Positions 12,060-21,117 are shown, numbered from the stretch's first letter. The stretch is DNA of 64,000 nt from Selenomonas sputigena ATCC 35185 (GCF_000208405.1 NC_015437.1:1915501-1979500); one strand, 5' to 3'. Translations and numbers: made by a program. Notes: a model not told the origin generated them from the sequence alone.

Positions 12060-12692
12060 TTAATTTGAAACGACCTGCACCATGCTCGGGCGTATGACGC
12101 GCCCCTTTGCCATGTAGCCCTTCTGCAGTTCCTGCTCGATCGTATCGTCCTCCTTCTCGGGATCCTGCACGCGCATGACCGCCTGATGGAAGTTCGGGTC
12201 GAACTTCTTGTCCTTCGTATCAATGACTTCCAAGCCGTTCTTCGCGAGCGCTTCCTGCATCTGCTTGTAGATCATGGAAACGCCTGCGCGGAAGCTGTCG
12301 AGGTCAGAACCTTCGGCGGAAAGTGCACGCTCGAAGTTGTCGAGGAGCGGCAGCATATCCGTGAGAATGCCTTGCGTGACGACGGCGGTAAGCTCTTCGC
12401 GCTCCTTCGCCGAACGACGACGGAAGTTGTCGAAGTCCGCGCGCAGTCGCAGCATCTGTGCGTCCTTTTCTGCCAGATCGGCTTCAAGCTTTTCCGCACG
12501 CTTCACAGGATCGTCCGCGCCATTTTCTGCCTCCTCGGTACCTTCACGGCTTCCTTCGGAGGTCTCCGCGCGGACATCATCCGCTGCATCTTCCGCAGCG
12601 TCTGCGGCCTCCACCTCGTCGATCTCGCGCTTCATCTCCTCGAGCTTTTCCTCGTCCTTCTTCTTCAACTCATCCTTCATGAATGATGGCAT
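12060..12692 (-). CDS. grpE: Nucleotide exchange factor GrpE
   Basis: A 210-residue DnaK nucleotide exchange factor. It has a long acidic coiled-coil N-terminus and the conserved core with DFDNFRRRSAKEREEL, LLPLLDNFERAL and the C-terminal GYMAKGRVIRPSMVQV. The ATG at 12692 is preceded by GAGGTGAAGG; a further in-frame ATG at 12713 has no ribosome site and one at 12680 is also possible. It lies 30 bp after hrcA and about 70 bp before dnaK. Confidence 0.93.
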   Translation of the reverse strand: MPSFMKDELKKKDEEKLEEMKREIDEVEAADAAEDAADDVRAETSEGSREGTEEAENGADDPVKRAEKLEADLAEKDAQMLRLRADFDNFRRRSAKEREELTAVVTQGILTDMLPLLDNFERALSAEGSDLDSFRAGVSMIYKQMQEALAKNGLEVIDTKDKKFDPNFHQAVMRVQDPEKEDDTIEQELQKGYMAKGRVIRPSMVQVVSN

Positions 12693-12722
12693 TCCCTTCA
12701 CCTCGTATTTCATGCTATGCCG

Positions 12723-13751
12723 CTACCAGCGGAAAGGCTGCACGAGCGCAGCGATATGGCGGTTCAGATATCCCAAGAGCGCCATCGCCTTGCCGTACTC
12801 CATGCGCGTCGGCCCTAAGACGGCGATCGTGCCCAAGCACTCGCCATCCAAGTGGTACGTCGCGCGAATGATGCTGCAATCCTCGATGCCGCTGTACTCA
12901 TTTTCACGGCCGATCGTGACGACGAGCCCCTCCTGCGATTTCTTCTGCAGAACGTCTTTGACGAATTTCTCTTCTTCGAGCAGTGAGAGGAGCGCACGCA
13001 CGCGCGTCACATCGCGAAACTCCGGCTGCGCAAGCATTTCTGTCGTGCCGCCGAGATAGAGCCGCTGCTCCTTGCGCTCCTCGTCGAGAGCTTCGTAGAT
13101 CAGTTCCATTGCCGCCTGATAAAGCGACTCGTCCATGACCTCGGCGCGTATGCGCTTCAAAGCGGCCGTGCCGATGGAGGAAAGCTTCTCGCCCGACAGA
13201 CATCGGTTGATGACCTCAGCCATGCGTTGGAAATCCTCGAAGCTCGCGCCCTTCGGCATCTTGACGACGCGGTTCTCCACGAAGCCCGCGTCCGTCATCA
13301 AGACGGCGATGACGCGCCCTTCGCCCAGCGGCACGAACTGCAACGTGCGAAAAGCCGCTTCATCCAGCTGCGGCGCAAGGACGAGCGCGAGATTCTTCGT
13401 CAGTCGCGAAATGATCTTCGCCGTCTCCTGAAAGACGCTCTCGACGCGCTTGACGCGCTTTCGATACCAGTGGTCGATCAACGCCCTCTCGCGCTCGTCA
13501 ATCGGCGCGGGCGAGAGCAGATCGTCCACATAGAGGCGATACCCTTTCGACGAAGGGATGCGCCCAGAGGACGTGTGCAAATGCTCCAAGTATCCCATAT
13601 CCTCAAGATCCGCCATCTCGTTGCGTATCGTCGCCGAACTGACGCCGAAATCATGACGCCGCGCCACAGTGCGCGAGCCGACAGGCTCCGCCGACGAGAT
13701 GTAGTCATCGACTACCGCCTGCAGGATGCGCCGCTTCCTTTCATCAAGCAT
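12723..13751 (-). CDS. hrcA: Heat-inducible transcription repressor HrcA
   Basis: A 342-residue repressor that binds CIRCE and represses the heat-shock operon; by family knowledge its activity depends on GroEL. The N-terminal winged helix reads MLDERKRRILQAVVDDYISS and SSATIRNEMADLEDMGYL, followed by TSSGRIPSSKGYR. The C-terminal GAF-like domain ends with LGPTRMEYGKAMALL. The ATG at 13751 has AGAGGGGGTG upstream. The frame stays open into the repeat at 13780-13881, but that extension is not family sequence. Autoregulation is implied by the CIRCE site upstream. Confidence 0.95.
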   Translation of the reverse strand: MLDERKRRILQAVVDDYISSAEPVGSRTVARRHDFGVSSATIRNEMADLEDMGYLEHLHTSSGRIPSSKGYRLYVDDLLSPAPIDERERALIDHWYRKRVKRVESVFQETAKIISRLTKNLALVLAPQLDEAAFRTLQFVPLGEGRVIAVLMTDAGFVENRVVKMPKGASFEDFQRMAEVINRCLSGEKLSSIGTAALKRIRAEVMDESLYQAAMELIYEALDEERKEQRLYLGGTTEMLAQPEFRDVTRVRALLSLLEEEKFVKDVLQKKSQEGLVVTIGRENEYSGIEDCSIIRATYHLDGECLGTIAVLGPTRMEYGKAMALLGYLNRHIAALVQPFRW

Positions 13752-13779
13752 TGTCACACCCCCTCTGATAAGGTCTACT

Positions 13780-13881
13780 ATGAAAGTCCAAGAAGTCAAG
13801 CCCGAAGGGCGCAGACTGATTGGGTGACTTTCATTAAGGGCGACGCACTTTTGTCCACAAATTGGACGTTTGTGCGTGCAG
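13780..13881 (+). repeat. Dispersed structured repeat, A-type, in the hrcA leader
   Basis: This is a full A-type copy. The left hairpin runs from ATGAAAGTCCAA to TTGGGTGACTTTCAT with nested GTCA/TGAC-like and GCCC/GGGC pairs, and the right hairpin is centred on TTGTCCACAAATTGGACG. It lies between the CIRCE operator and the hrcA ribosome binding site, so it is transcribed as part of the 5' untranslated leader. Confidence 0.9.
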
Positions 13882-13890
13882 CTCGCGCTG

Positions 13891-13917
13891 TTAGCACTCA
13901 ATCGCCTTGAGTGCTAA
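13891..13917 (-). promoter_or_regulatory. CIRCE operator (HrcA binding site)
   Basis: A perfect match to the consensus TTAGCACTC-N9-GAGTGCTAA. It lies immediately downstream of the -10 box of the operon promoter, the standard place for HrcA repression. Confidence 0.98.
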
Positions 13918-13928
13918 CCCATGACTAG

Positions 13929-13957
13929 AATATACACGATAAAAGTCAAAAAGTCAA
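13929..13957 (-). promoter_or_regulatory. Sigma-A promoter of hrcA-grpE-dnaK-dnaJ
   Basis: On the minus strand, TTGACT (13957-13952), a 17-bp spacer and TATATT (13934-13929) precede CIRCE. This gives a leader of about 170 nt, unusually long because a repeat copy sits inside it. Confidence 0.88.
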
Positions 13958-13990
13958 CATCTTTTTTGTCTTTCGCAAAAAAGTTTTACC

Positions 13991-14159
13991 ATGAAACCCC
14001 TAGAGGTCAAGCCCAAAGGGCGCAGACCGATTGGCTAGGTTTCTGTAAGGCGTGAGGACATATGTACAGCGTGCCTCGCTGATGGTGCCATTGCAGGAAA
14101 CGGACGCAAAAACAATCATGCCGTTTTGCGCGACGGCTGAACATATGTCCTGGAAGTTT
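13991..14159 (+). repeat. Dispersed structured repeat, B-type, full copy
   Basis: The left part is a hairpin like the A-type (ATGAAACCCCTAG and CTAGGTTTC arms with nested GGTC/GACC and GCCC/GGGC). It continues into a second inverted pair, GAGGACATATGT and ACATATGTCC, separated by about 80 bp. It abuts the A-type copy starting at 14163. A shorter relative lies at 1121-1205. Confidence 0.8.
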
Positions 14160-14162
14160 ACT

Positions 14163-14262
14163 ATGAAAGTCCAAGAAGTCAAGCCCAAAGGGCGCTGACT
14201 GATTGGGTAACTTTCATTAAGGGCGGCGCACAATGTCCACAAAGTGGACGTTTGTGCGTGTA
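14163..14262 (+). repeat. Dispersed structured repeat, A-type
   Basis: The clearest A-type copy. Hairpin 1 runs from ATGAAAG to CTTTCAT with nested CCAA/TTGG, GTCA/TGAC and GCCC/GGGC pairs. Hairpin 2 is GCACAATGTCCAC-AAA-GTGGACGTTTGTGC. It lies about 95 bp before the antitoxin start. Confidence 0.9.
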
Positions 14263-14357
14263 ATTTGCGCTTCTTTCTCTTGCAGAAGTTTGCGATTCGA
14301 TCTATAATGATTGTACCAAGGTGGGAAATCCCACAAAGTGAAACGGAGGTCATGTCC

Positions 14358-14603
14358 ATGTCAACTGCAGTACAAGGTCGATATCATGCCCATTTAGATG
14401 CAAAAAAACGCTTGACACTGCGCGGTGCAAAATATGAATATTATGAAGTCCGAGAATATGACAACGGCGTCATCCTGCTTGAGCCGCGCGAATTGGTATT
14501 GCCGGACAATATATCGAAGAGAACCTTGCAAATGATGGATGAGTCCATTCGCAATCTCGATGCAGGAAATGTTTCTGCACCGATTGATATATCGGGAGTC
14601 TGA
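14358..14603 (+). CDS. Probable antitoxin of a type II toxin-antitoxin pair
   Basis: An 81-residue protein. Its N-terminal half (about residues 8-45, with HLDAKKRLTLRG and GVILLEPREL) resembles an AbrB/SpoVT-like swapped-hairpin DNA-binding fold. The C-terminal half, ISKRTLQMMDESIRNLDAG, is a likely helical toxin-binding tail ending in a short acidic segment. The ATG at 14358 is preferred over 14352 because GGAGGT lies 8 bp upstream. It is followed after 2 bp by the toxin-like gene, which is the main support for the role. The family assignment is tentative. Confidence 0.62.
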   Translation: MSTAVQGRYHAHLDAKKRLTLRGAKYEYYEVREYDNGVILLEPRELVLPDNISKRTLQMMDESIRNLDAGNVSAPIDISGV

Positions 14604-14605
14604 GC

Positions 14606-14986
14606 ATGGCATTTTCCATTCGCATGGGCGTCCCTGAAATGCTTGCTCTTTGGAATCGTCTGTACCAAGCCAAGATTGACGGCAACATTTCCAAAACGGA
14701 TGCCAATCTCTACAAAAAATGGAGCAAAGCCTTAAATATCCTTTCCTGCAATCCGTTTTATCCCAGTCTTAACACGCACGAAATCCCTGACCTGAGCAGG
14801 CGATACGGACGAAAGGTTTGGCAATCTTACTTGGAGAATCGAAGCAGCCGTGCCATGCGCATGTATTGGGTATATGGTCCAGAGCAAAAGGATATCACCA
14901 TCATCGGCTTGGAACCGCATCCAGAAGACAAGAAGAACGGCGCCTACGATAAGGTTGCGCTATCCAATCTGAAACCGCTCAAATAA
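14606..14986 (+). CDS. Probable toxin of a type II toxin-antitoxin pair (RelE-like)
   Basis: A 126-residue basic protein directly behind the antitoxin. The C-terminal part, MRMYWVYGPEQKDITIIGLE followed by PHPEDKKNGAYDKVALS, has the strand-turn-strand and helix pattern of RelE/ParE-superfamily mRNA interferases. The N-terminal 60 residues are helical and less typical. No catalytic residue can be assigned safely. An intrinsic terminator follows at 15001, so the pair forms a closed two-gene unit. The alternative is an uncharacterised accessory protein pair. Confidence 0.58.
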   Translation: MAFSIRMGVPEMLALWNRLYQAKIDGNISKTDANLYKKWSKALNILSCNPFYPSLNTHEIPDLSRRYGRKVWQSYLENRSSRAMRMYWVYGPEQKDITIIGLEPHPEDKKNGAYDKVALSNLKPLK

Positions 14987-15000
14987 ATCCAGCAAAAAAG

Positions 15001-15036
15001 GGGCTGTCGCACAAAATGTGCGACAGCCTTCGTTTT
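15001..15036. terminator. Terminator between the toxin gene and the YjfB-like gene
   Basis: The stem GGCTGTCGCAC / GTGCGACAGCC with loop AAAAT is followed by a T-rich run on the plus strand and preceded by A residues, so it can serve both converging genes. Confidence 0.85.
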
Positions 15037-15206
15037 CATACCGCGATATCAATATTGTTGCCGACCGCAGGGTCGAGGCTTTCCAACATCTCGCCCACAG
15101 CTTCTTCCGTCGTATCCATCGCCATTTTCATGACGGAGATGCCGAACTGCTGCGAGAAGCGTGCCTGGCTCATATCGACCGACATCGCCGCTATGCTCAT
15201 ATCCAT
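15036..15206 (-). CDS. YjfB family small protein
   Basis: A 56-residue protein beginning MDMSIAAMSVDMSQARFSQQ, with VMKMAMDTTEEAVGEMLESL and a C-terminal VGNNIDIAV. This matches the short YjfB-type putative motility proteins of Firmicutes, of unknown biochemical role. The ATG at 15206 has AAGGAGCG upstream; the longer frame to 15278 has none. Confidence 0.75.
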   Translation of the reverse strand: MDMSIAAMSVDMSQARFSQQFGISVMKMAMDTTEEAVGEMLESLDPAVGNNIDIAV

Positions 15207-15287
15207 CGAAATCGCTCCTTTCTTCCCCCATTTATCGTACATATAAGCGGAAAGCTTAACGTTTGCCGGCAAAGCCACTTGCGGCGG

Positions 15288-16445
15288 CTACGCTTCATCT
15301 CTCTCCAACAAGAATGCTTCAAAGACGCGGTTGCCAAACTTCATGCCCTGCTCTGTCAGACGTATGCTCACCGCCGTTTCTTCAACAAGCCCCGCCGCCT
15401 GCAAGCGCGCGATCACTTCGCCATAGACCTCGTGCACATCCGAGGCGAAAGTGCCGCGAAAGCGCTTCTTGTCAATGCCGTCCGCCGTGCGAAGCGCGAG
15501 GAAGGCGAATTCTTCGATATGACTTTCTCGCGAGCAAGGCTCTTCTTCCCTTGCAAGCGACAGGCCTCCTTCGCCTTCGATGCACGCGATGTAGCGGCAA
15601 AGATCCTGCTCGTTCTCCGTGCGCTGTCCGTGCCAATACGAATGCGCCGCTGCGCCGAGACCGATGTAGGACACGTCCTGCCAATAGGCGAGGTTGTGGC
15701 GGCTCTCTTCGCCCGCCCTCGCATAGTTCGAGATTTCGTAGCGGCGATAACCCAAGCGTGGCAGTTCTGCCGTGATATAGTCGTACATATCGCCGCACTT
15801 GTCATCCGTCGGCAGATGAAGCCGCCCCGCCTCTTCCATGCGGGCGAACGGCGTGCCGTCCTCGACGGCAAGCCCGTAGACGGAAATGTGACCAATGCCG
15901 AGCGCAGCGGCTCGCGCCACACTGTCCTTGAGATCAGAAAGCGTCTGCCCGGGCAGACCGTACATGAGGTCAAGGCTCACGCGAAAGCCTGCCTTCTGCG
16001 CCATGCGCACGGCATCCTCCGCCTCCCGTGCCGTATGAATGCGCCCGATAGCAGCGAGCAGCGCATCAGAAAACGACTGCACACCGAAGCTCAGACGATT
16101 GACGCCTGCTTCGCGCAATCGCTCGAGAAGCTTTGCGTCGACCGTGCCGGGATTCGCCTCGACCGTGAACTCCTCCGCGCCCGTCAGATGAAAACTCTCG
16201 CGCACGGAGCAGATGACAGCGAGAAGGTCGTCTGCCGCAAGCGCCGTCGGCGTGCCGCCGCCGATGTAGACGGTGCGCACTGCTCCTTCCTGCAGACAGC
16301 GACAGCCCTGCGCCGCAATCTCGCGACACAGGGCTTCTCGGTAGCGGCTCATCCATCGCTCTTCTCCTGCATAAGAAGGGAAGTCGCAATAAAAGCACTT
16401 GCGGCGGCAGAAGGGAATATGGACATACACGCCGAAATCGCCCAT
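15288..16445 (-). CDS. hemW: Heme chaperone HemW (radical SAM)
   Basis: A 385-residue radical SAM protein with the cluster motif CRRKCFYC near residue 13 (VYVHIPFCRRK), then GGGTPTAL, EANPGT and SFGVQSF typical of the HemN/HemW group. Proteins of this class outside the true HemN group act as heme chaperones rather than coproporphyrinogen dehydrogenase; they lack the HemN N-terminal extension, as here. It is 87 bp downstream of lepA on the same strand, the common hemW-lepA arrangement in Firmicutes. Confidence 0.9.
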   Translation of the reverse strand: MGDFGVYVHIPFCRRKCFYCDFPSYAGEERWMSRYREALCREIAAQGCRCLQEGAVRTVYIGGGTPTALAADDLLAVICSVRESFHLTGAEEFTVEANPGTVDAKLLERLREAGVNRLSFGVQSFSDALLAAIGRIHTAREAEDAVRMAQKAGFRVSLDLMYGLPGQTLSDLKDSVARAAALGIGHISVYGLAVEDGTPFARMEEAGRLHLPTDDKCGDMYDYITAELPRLGYRRYEISNYARAGEESRHNLAYWQDVSYIGLGAAAHSYWHGQRTENEQDLCRYIACIEGEGGLSLAREEEPCSRESHIEEFAFLALRTADGIDKKRFRGTFASDVHEVYGEVIARLQAAGLVEETAVSIRLTEQGMKFGNRVFEAFLLERDEA

Positions 16446-16532
16446 TCTGCCGCCTCTTTTCCTTTCAACTTCTCGCTTTCCCCTTCGCTCGGCAATTCCT
16501 ACAATAAAAGGAAGCCCAGGACCTCGCGGGAA

Positions 16533-18329
16533 TCAGTCGATCTTCAATATCGCCATGAAGGCTTCCTGCGGCACTTCGACGCTGCCGACCGCCTTCATGC
16601 GCTTCTTTCCTTCCTTCTGCTTTTCGAGAAGCTTGCGCTTTCTCGATATGTCACCGCCGTAGCACTTGGCGAGCACGTCTTTTCGCATGGCACGCACGTT
16701 CTCTCGCGCGATGATCTTATTGCCGACAGCCGCCTGGATCGGAATCTCGAACATCTGCTGCGGAATGATCTCCTTGAGCTTCTGCGCGAGCTGACGGCCG
16801 CGCGTCGCGGCGCGGTCGGCGTGGACGATGGTCGACAATGCATCGACGGGATCGCCGTTCAAGAGGATGTCGAGTTTCACGAGGCGCGACTGGCGATAGT
16901 CGGCAAGCTCGTAGTCGAGGGAGGCATAGCCGCGCGTCGTCGATTTCAAGCGGTCGAAGTAGTCGTAGATGATCTCGCTCAAAGGAATGTGGTAGATGAT
17001 CATGACGCGGTTCGTATCGAGGTAGTCCATGCTCTCGAACGTGCCGCGCTTTTCCTGCGAGACTTCCATGACGGGGCCGACATAATCTTTCGGCACGATG
17101 ACCGTCGCCTTGACGAATGGCTCCTCGATGAAATCGATCTCCGTCGGCGGCGGAAGCTTCGACGGATTGTCGACCTTGAGCATCGTCCCGTTCGTCTTGT
17201 GGACGTGGTAGATGACGGAGGGCGCCGTCGTGATGAGCTTCATGCCGTATTCGCGCTCCAGCCGCTCCTGGATGACGTCCATGTGCAGAAGTCCCAAGAA
17301 GCCGCAGCGATAGCCGAAGCCAAGCGCGATCGATGTCTCTGGCTCGAAGATCAGCGCCGCATCATTGAGCTGCAGCTTTTCGAGCGCATCCTTCAAATTG
17401 TCGTAGTCGGCGCTGTCCACAGGATAAAGTCCGCAGTAGACCATCGGCGTCACGCCGCGATATCCGGGCAGCGGTTCAGGCGCAGGATTTTTCGCGCTCG
17501 TCACGGTATCGCCGACAAGCACGTCGCGCACGTTCTTCAAACTTCCCGCGACGAAGCCGACTTCTCCCGCCGTAAGCTCGCCGAGTTCTGCAGGCGCGGG
17601 ACGGAAACAGCCGACGTCGGTCACCTCGAATGTCTTGCCCGTCGCCATCATCTTCAGCTCCATACCCTTCTTGATATGGCCTTCCATCAGGCGCACATGC
17701 GCGATCGCGCCCTTGTACGAGTCAAAGTACGAGTCGAAAATCAAAGCGCGAAGCGGCGCATTGTCCTCGCCCTTCGGCGGCGGGATTCGCTCGACGATGG
17801 CGTCCAAGATCTCCTCGATGCCTACGCCCGTCTTCGCCGAAGTCAGGATCGCCTCGGACGCATCGAGGCCGATTGCCTCCTCGATCTCCTCTTTGACGCG
17901 CTCGGGATCGGCGCTCGGCAAGTCGATCTTGTTGATGACAGGGATGATTTCGAGATCGTGCTCCAGCGCCATGTAGACGTTCGCGAGCGTCTGCGCTTCG
18001 ACGCCCTGCGCCGCATCGACGACGAGAAGCGCTCCCTCGCAGGCTGCAAGGCTTCTCGACACCTCGTATGTGAAATCGACGTGACCCGGCGTGTCGATGA
18101 GATTGAGTTCATAGACCTCGCCGTCCTTGCCGCGATAGTGCAGGCGCACGGTCTGCGCCTTGATCGTAATGCCGCGCTCGCGCTCAAGCTCCATGTTGTC
18201 GAGCACCTGCGCCTCCATCTCGCGCTCGGTCAAAGTGCCCGTGCTTTCAATGAGGCGGTCGGCAAGCGTCGACTTGCCATGGTCGATGTGCGCGATAATC
18301 GAGAAATTGCGGATGTATTTGTTCTGCAT
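16533..18329 (-). CDS. lepA: Elongation factor 4 (LepA)
   Basis: A 598-residue translational GTPase that acts on ribosomes as a back-translocation or biogenesis factor. It shows the G1 motif [14 protein letters not shown], the G3 motif DTPGHVDF, the G4 motif NKIDLP, and the LepA-specific C-terminal region including [17 protein letters not shown]. The ATG at 18329 is preferred over a TTG one codon earlier; AAGGAAAGGA lies upstream. It forms a likely operon with hemW. Confidence 0.97.
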   Translation of the reverse strand: MQNKYIRNFSIIAHIDHGKSTLADRLIESTGTLTEREMEAQVLDNMELERERGITIKAQTVRLHYRGKDGEVYELNLIDTPGHVDFTYEVSRSLAACEGALLVVDAAQGVEAQTLANVYMALEHDLEIIPVINKIDLPSADPERVKEEIEEAIGLDASEAILTSAKTGVGIEEILDAIVERIPPPKGEDNAPLRALIFDSYFDSYKGAIAHVRLMEGHIKKGMELKMMATGKTFEVTDVGCFRPAPAELGELTAGEVGFVAGSLKNVRDVLVGDTVTSAKNPAPEPLPGYRGVTPMVYCGLYPVDSADYDNLKDALEKLQLNDAALIFEPETSIALGFGYRCGFLGLLHMDVIQERLEREYGMKLITTAPSVIYHVHKTNGTMLKVDNPSKLPPPTEIDFIEEPFVKATVIVPKDYVGPVMEVSQEKRGTFESMDYLDTNRVMIIYHIPLSEIIYDYFDRLKSTTRGYASLDYELADYRQSRLVKLDILLNGDPVDALSTIVHADRAATRGRQLAQKLKEIIPQQMFEIPIQAAVGNKIIARENVRAMRKDVLAKCYGGDISRKRKLLEKQKEGKKRMKAVGSVEVPQEAFMAILKID

Positions 18330-18421
18330 CAAAAATTCCTTTCCTTGTCCATCGACTCGTTGACTTTCCTACGGGGCGAGCCGCTCCCCATGACAAAGAT
18401 GCCCGGCGTGATGCCCGCACC

Positions 18422-19354
18422 TCACTCCTCATCGCGTTGGAGACGCCGCTCGGCGTTCGGCTCCAAGCTCGCGCGATAGAGCCACGCGAGGTTTTTCGCC
18501 GTGTAGGTACGCAGGCGCAGGAATCCCGTATATTCCTTGCTGCCCTGCTGAATGCCGTGAAACGTCAGATCCGTCTCCTCCAGATCCTGCCAACCCGCTT
18601 GCGGCGTCCAAGTCTTGCCATCCTTCGTGCTTACCGTGCCCATCGGCACGTTCAAGGCGCGCTTGAGGAACTGCACCTCCAACGTATTTCCCTTGGCATC
18701 CTTTTTCGTGACCCACTCCCAATAAAAGAGCAGTTCCCCTTTGAGCCGCATCGTCGAGGTGTCCGCCATGGCGCTCTCCTCGCCTCCGTCCGACCGCTTT
18801 TCTTTCCAAAGCTCATACCAGCGATCCGAACTCGTCAGACGCTCCAGTTCGCCCATGCCGAAAACGCTGTCGACGATTGCCGCATAAAAGGTTTCATCAT
18901 ACTGCTGCGAGTTCATTTCCTTTTCCGAGCCGGGCGTGCGTTTCGACCAAAGGATGTTTCCCTGCGCATCGTAAAAGTCCTCTTCCAGATAGCGGAAAGT
19001 GCGATTCTGCGGACTGACCTCGACGAGTGCGAGGCTGTAGGAAAGCGTAGCCGGATCGGGCAGGATATCCTTGATGCCGTAGTTCGCAATCGTCTCCTTT
19101 GCGCCTTCATAGCTGAAGCTCGTCTTTATCCAGCCGTGGATGACCGTCGGCATCGCACGCTCCAGGCCTGCGACATTGAGACTCTTGACGACCGTGACTT
19201 CGTTCGGCGCAAAATACTTGCTGTACTTCGCATCCGATGCCAACCAATACCATTCTTCCGACGCATCGGGCGCAGCAAGAGCGCGGCACGGCACGACGGC
19301 AAAAAGAAGCACGGCAACGACCGCGCAACAGAACTTCTCCCATGCGTTTTTCAA
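18422..19354 (-). CDS. Secreted protein of unknown function
   Basis: I do not recognise the family. The likely start is the TTG at 19354, which has GGGGGAG upstream and gives a clean signal peptide (MKNAWEKFCCAVVAVLL with a cut after CRALA). An ATG at 19402 is the alternative. The mature part of about 280 residues is soluble-looking, with Trp- and Tyr-rich segments (EEWYWLASDAKYSKYF, LLFYWEWVTKKDA) and no membrane segment. By signal peptide it is predicted to be periplasmic or surface-exposed. It is transcribed in the same direction as lepA, 92 bp away. Confidence 0.6.
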   Translation of the reverse strand: MKNAWEKFCCAVVAVLLFAVVPCRALAAPDASEEWYWLASDAKYSKYFAPNEVTVVKSLNVAGLERAMPTVIHGWIKTSFSYEGAKETIANYGIKDILPDPATLSYSLALVEVSPQNRTFRYLEEDFYDAQGNILWSKRTPGSEKEMNSQQYDETFYAAIVDSVFGMGELERLTSSDRWYELWKEKRSDGGEESAMADTSTMRLKGELLFYWEWVTKKDAKGNTLEVQFLKRALNVPMGTVSTKDGKTWTPQAGWQDLEETDLTFHGIQQGSKEYTGFLRLRTYTAKNLAWLYRASLEPNAERRLQRDEE

Positions 19355-19456
19355 GGCGGCTCCCCCTTTTCTCTTTAACAAACGTACAAATCTCTCCCCC
19401 ATATTGTACGAAAAATCCGCATGTCTGGCAAGAGGTGAAAGGAGCGGCTGCAACGA

Positions 19457-20305
19457 TCAGCCGAGCGGCACGACCTCGCGCTCCCTCTTCGTGAAGCGCA
19501 GTGTCGTCTCGTAGCCGAAGCGCCGTGCGTAGGCGACAGCCTCGTCATTGTACGCGCCCGCATCCTCGGGCTTGTGCGCGTCCGAGGTCGTGATGACAGG
19601 GAGCTTGTGCGCCGCCGCGAGGCGCATGAAATCCTCGTAAGGCGAGATCTCCGCAATCGGGTAGCGGTAGAGCGTACCCGTGTTGATGTCGACCGCCATC
19701 TGCGCCTTTTCCATCGCGCACACGGCGCGTTCCAAGAACGGCGTGACATCGAAGTCGGGGAAGTAGCGGAAGAGGCGGATGTTGAACGGATGCCCGAGCA
19801 CATCGTAGAGCTTTGAGGCGCAGAGCTTCTCGATCTCCTGCGTGTACCATTCGTAGATGTCAAAGAGCGCGATGCGATCCCACTCCGCCTTTATCTCGGA
19901 CGAGTCGTAGGCCCAGCCGCGAATGAAGTGAACGGAGCCGATCACATAGTCAAAATCGCAGCTGCCGAGGATTTTGGCAACAGCCGTCTGATCCTGGAAG
20001 TTGCAGACCTCGATGCCCGTCTTGACCGCGTGCTTTTCCTTGAGTTTTGCCATGAAGGCGAAGTATTCTTCGAGCGTATACTTGAACTTGTTCTTCTTCA
20101 GCCACTTCTGCTGAAAACTGCCGACGAAGGAGTCGTCCAAGATAAGATCATCGTAATAGAGCGATTCAAACTCCGGAAACGTGTGACTGTGCTCGGAAAA
20201 GCCGATCTCCGCCACGCCGCGCGCCGCCGCCGCCCGAAAGAATCCTTCCACCCACGCTTCATCGTAAGAGCCGTATTCCAAATGCATATGATAGTCGAGC
20301 TTCAT
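19457..20305 (-). CDS. PHP-domain phosphatase, histidinol-phosphatase type
   Basis: A 282-residue PHP-superfamily metal-dependent phosphoesterase. The metal-ligand motifs are visible in order: DYHMHLE at the N-terminus, FSEHSH near residue 38, IGSVHF in mid-protein, GHPFNI, and the C-terminal TSDAHKPED. The closest family is HisJ/HisK histidinol-phosphatase, which makes histidinol. No other his gene is nearby, so the substrate is uncertain. The HAD gene lies 11 bp upstream, suggesting a two-gene unit. Confidence 0.8.
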   Translation of the reverse strand: MKLDYHMHLEYGSYDEAWVEGFFRAAAARGVAEIGFSEHSHTFPEFESLYYDDLILDDSFVGSFQQKWLKKNKFKYTLEEYFAFMAKLKEKHAVKTGIEVCNFQDQTAVAKILGSCDFDYVIGSVHFIRGWAYDSSEIKAEWDRIALFDIYEWYTQEIEKLCASKLYDVLGHPFNIRLFRYFPDFDVTPFLERAVCAMEKAQMAVDINTGTLYRYPIAEISPYEDFMRLAAAHKLPVITTSDAHKPEDAGAYNDEAVAYARRFGYETTLRFTKREREVVPLG

Positions 20306-20316
20306 GATCTTCTCCC

Positions 20317-21117
20317 CTACATCTTTCCTTCATCGAGCAGCCGGCGCAGGATGCGCAGCACGCCGTGCTGCGTGTTGGGCGGCGCGATATGCTTCGCCGC
20401 CGCCTTCGCCTTCGGGTGCGCATTCTCCATCGCGTAACTCTCGCCTACCGCGCCGAGCATCTCGACGTCGTTCAGATAGTCGCCGAAGGCAAGGCACTCT
20501 TCGGGGCGAATGCCCAGAAGCTGCTGCACGCGGCGCACGGCGGCGCCCTTGTTCACATCTTTTTGCATGATGTCCACCCAATAGTTCGAGGAGACGACGA
20601 CCTTCAGCTCCTCGGACAAGTCCTGCAGCGAAGGATAGATCGTGCGCTCAGCATCCGCCTCCACGGGATCGCATATAGAAAACTTGATCGCCGCATCATG
20701 CACGTCAGAAAAATCTTCGACCATATTGTATTCCGTATAATATTTTTCCATCTCGGCGAAAAAATCCTCGTTGCGCTCCGTCACATAGGCGTACTCCTTG
20801 CCGCACCAGACGGTATAGGCGCCCTTGACGGCAGCGGCGCGGCGCACGATTTCCCTGCACAGGGAGGGCGCGATCGTCGTAGAGAAAAGCTCCTCGCCGC
20901 GCCGCACGACGTAGGCGCCGTTTTCCGCGCAAAAGATGAGATCAGTCGCCCACGGTCGGAAGTGACGCAGAAGCGCCGCATACTGCCTGCCGCTCGCAGG
21001 CGCAAAGATCATGCCGTGCGCCTTGAGTTCGGCGAGGATCGCGCCGAGTCCTTCAGGCAGATTTCCCTGCCCATCGAGAAGCGTGCCGTCCATATCGCAA
21101 AATACCAGCTTGATCAT
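20317..21117 (-). CDS. HAD-superfamily Cof-type phosphatase
   Basis: A 266-residue HAD hydrolase of the Cof/IIB group. The nucleophile motif is FCDMDGTLLDG at the start, followed by PASGRQYAAL, a cap domain, and the acidic motif LAFGDYLNDVEML with NAHPKAKAAA near the end. Members are sugar-phosphate or cofactor phosphatases of broad specificity, so no single substrate can be given. AAAGGCGG precedes the ATG. Confidence 0.86.
   Translation of the reverse strand: MIKLVFCDMDGTLLDGQGNLPEGLGAILAELKAHGMIFAPASGRQYAALLRHFRPWATDLIFCAENGAYVVRRGEELFSTTIAPSLCREIVRRAAAVKGAYTVWCGKEYAYVTERNEDFFAEMEKYYTEYNMVEDFSDVHDAAIKFSICDPVEADAERTIYPSLQDLSEELKVVVSSNYWVDIMQKDVNKGAAVRRVQQLLGIRPEECLAFGDYLNDVEMLGAVGESYAMENAHPKAKAAAKHIAPPNTQHGVLRILRRLLDEGKM

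Noticed and set aside
15288-16445. Annotation as oxygen-independent coproporphyrinogen III oxidase (HemN)
   Set aside because: The short N-terminus, the hemW-lepA context and motif set fit the heme chaperone HemW better.
15018-18479. A 1153-codon plus-strand ORF opposite hemW and lepA
   Set aside because: It is antisense to two well-identified genes, has no family motifs and a biased His/Arg/Asp composition; it is an artefact of high-GC coding. The same holds for 1798-3402, 10053-11966, 20365-22239, 43386-45731, 47306-49507 and 51125-52789.
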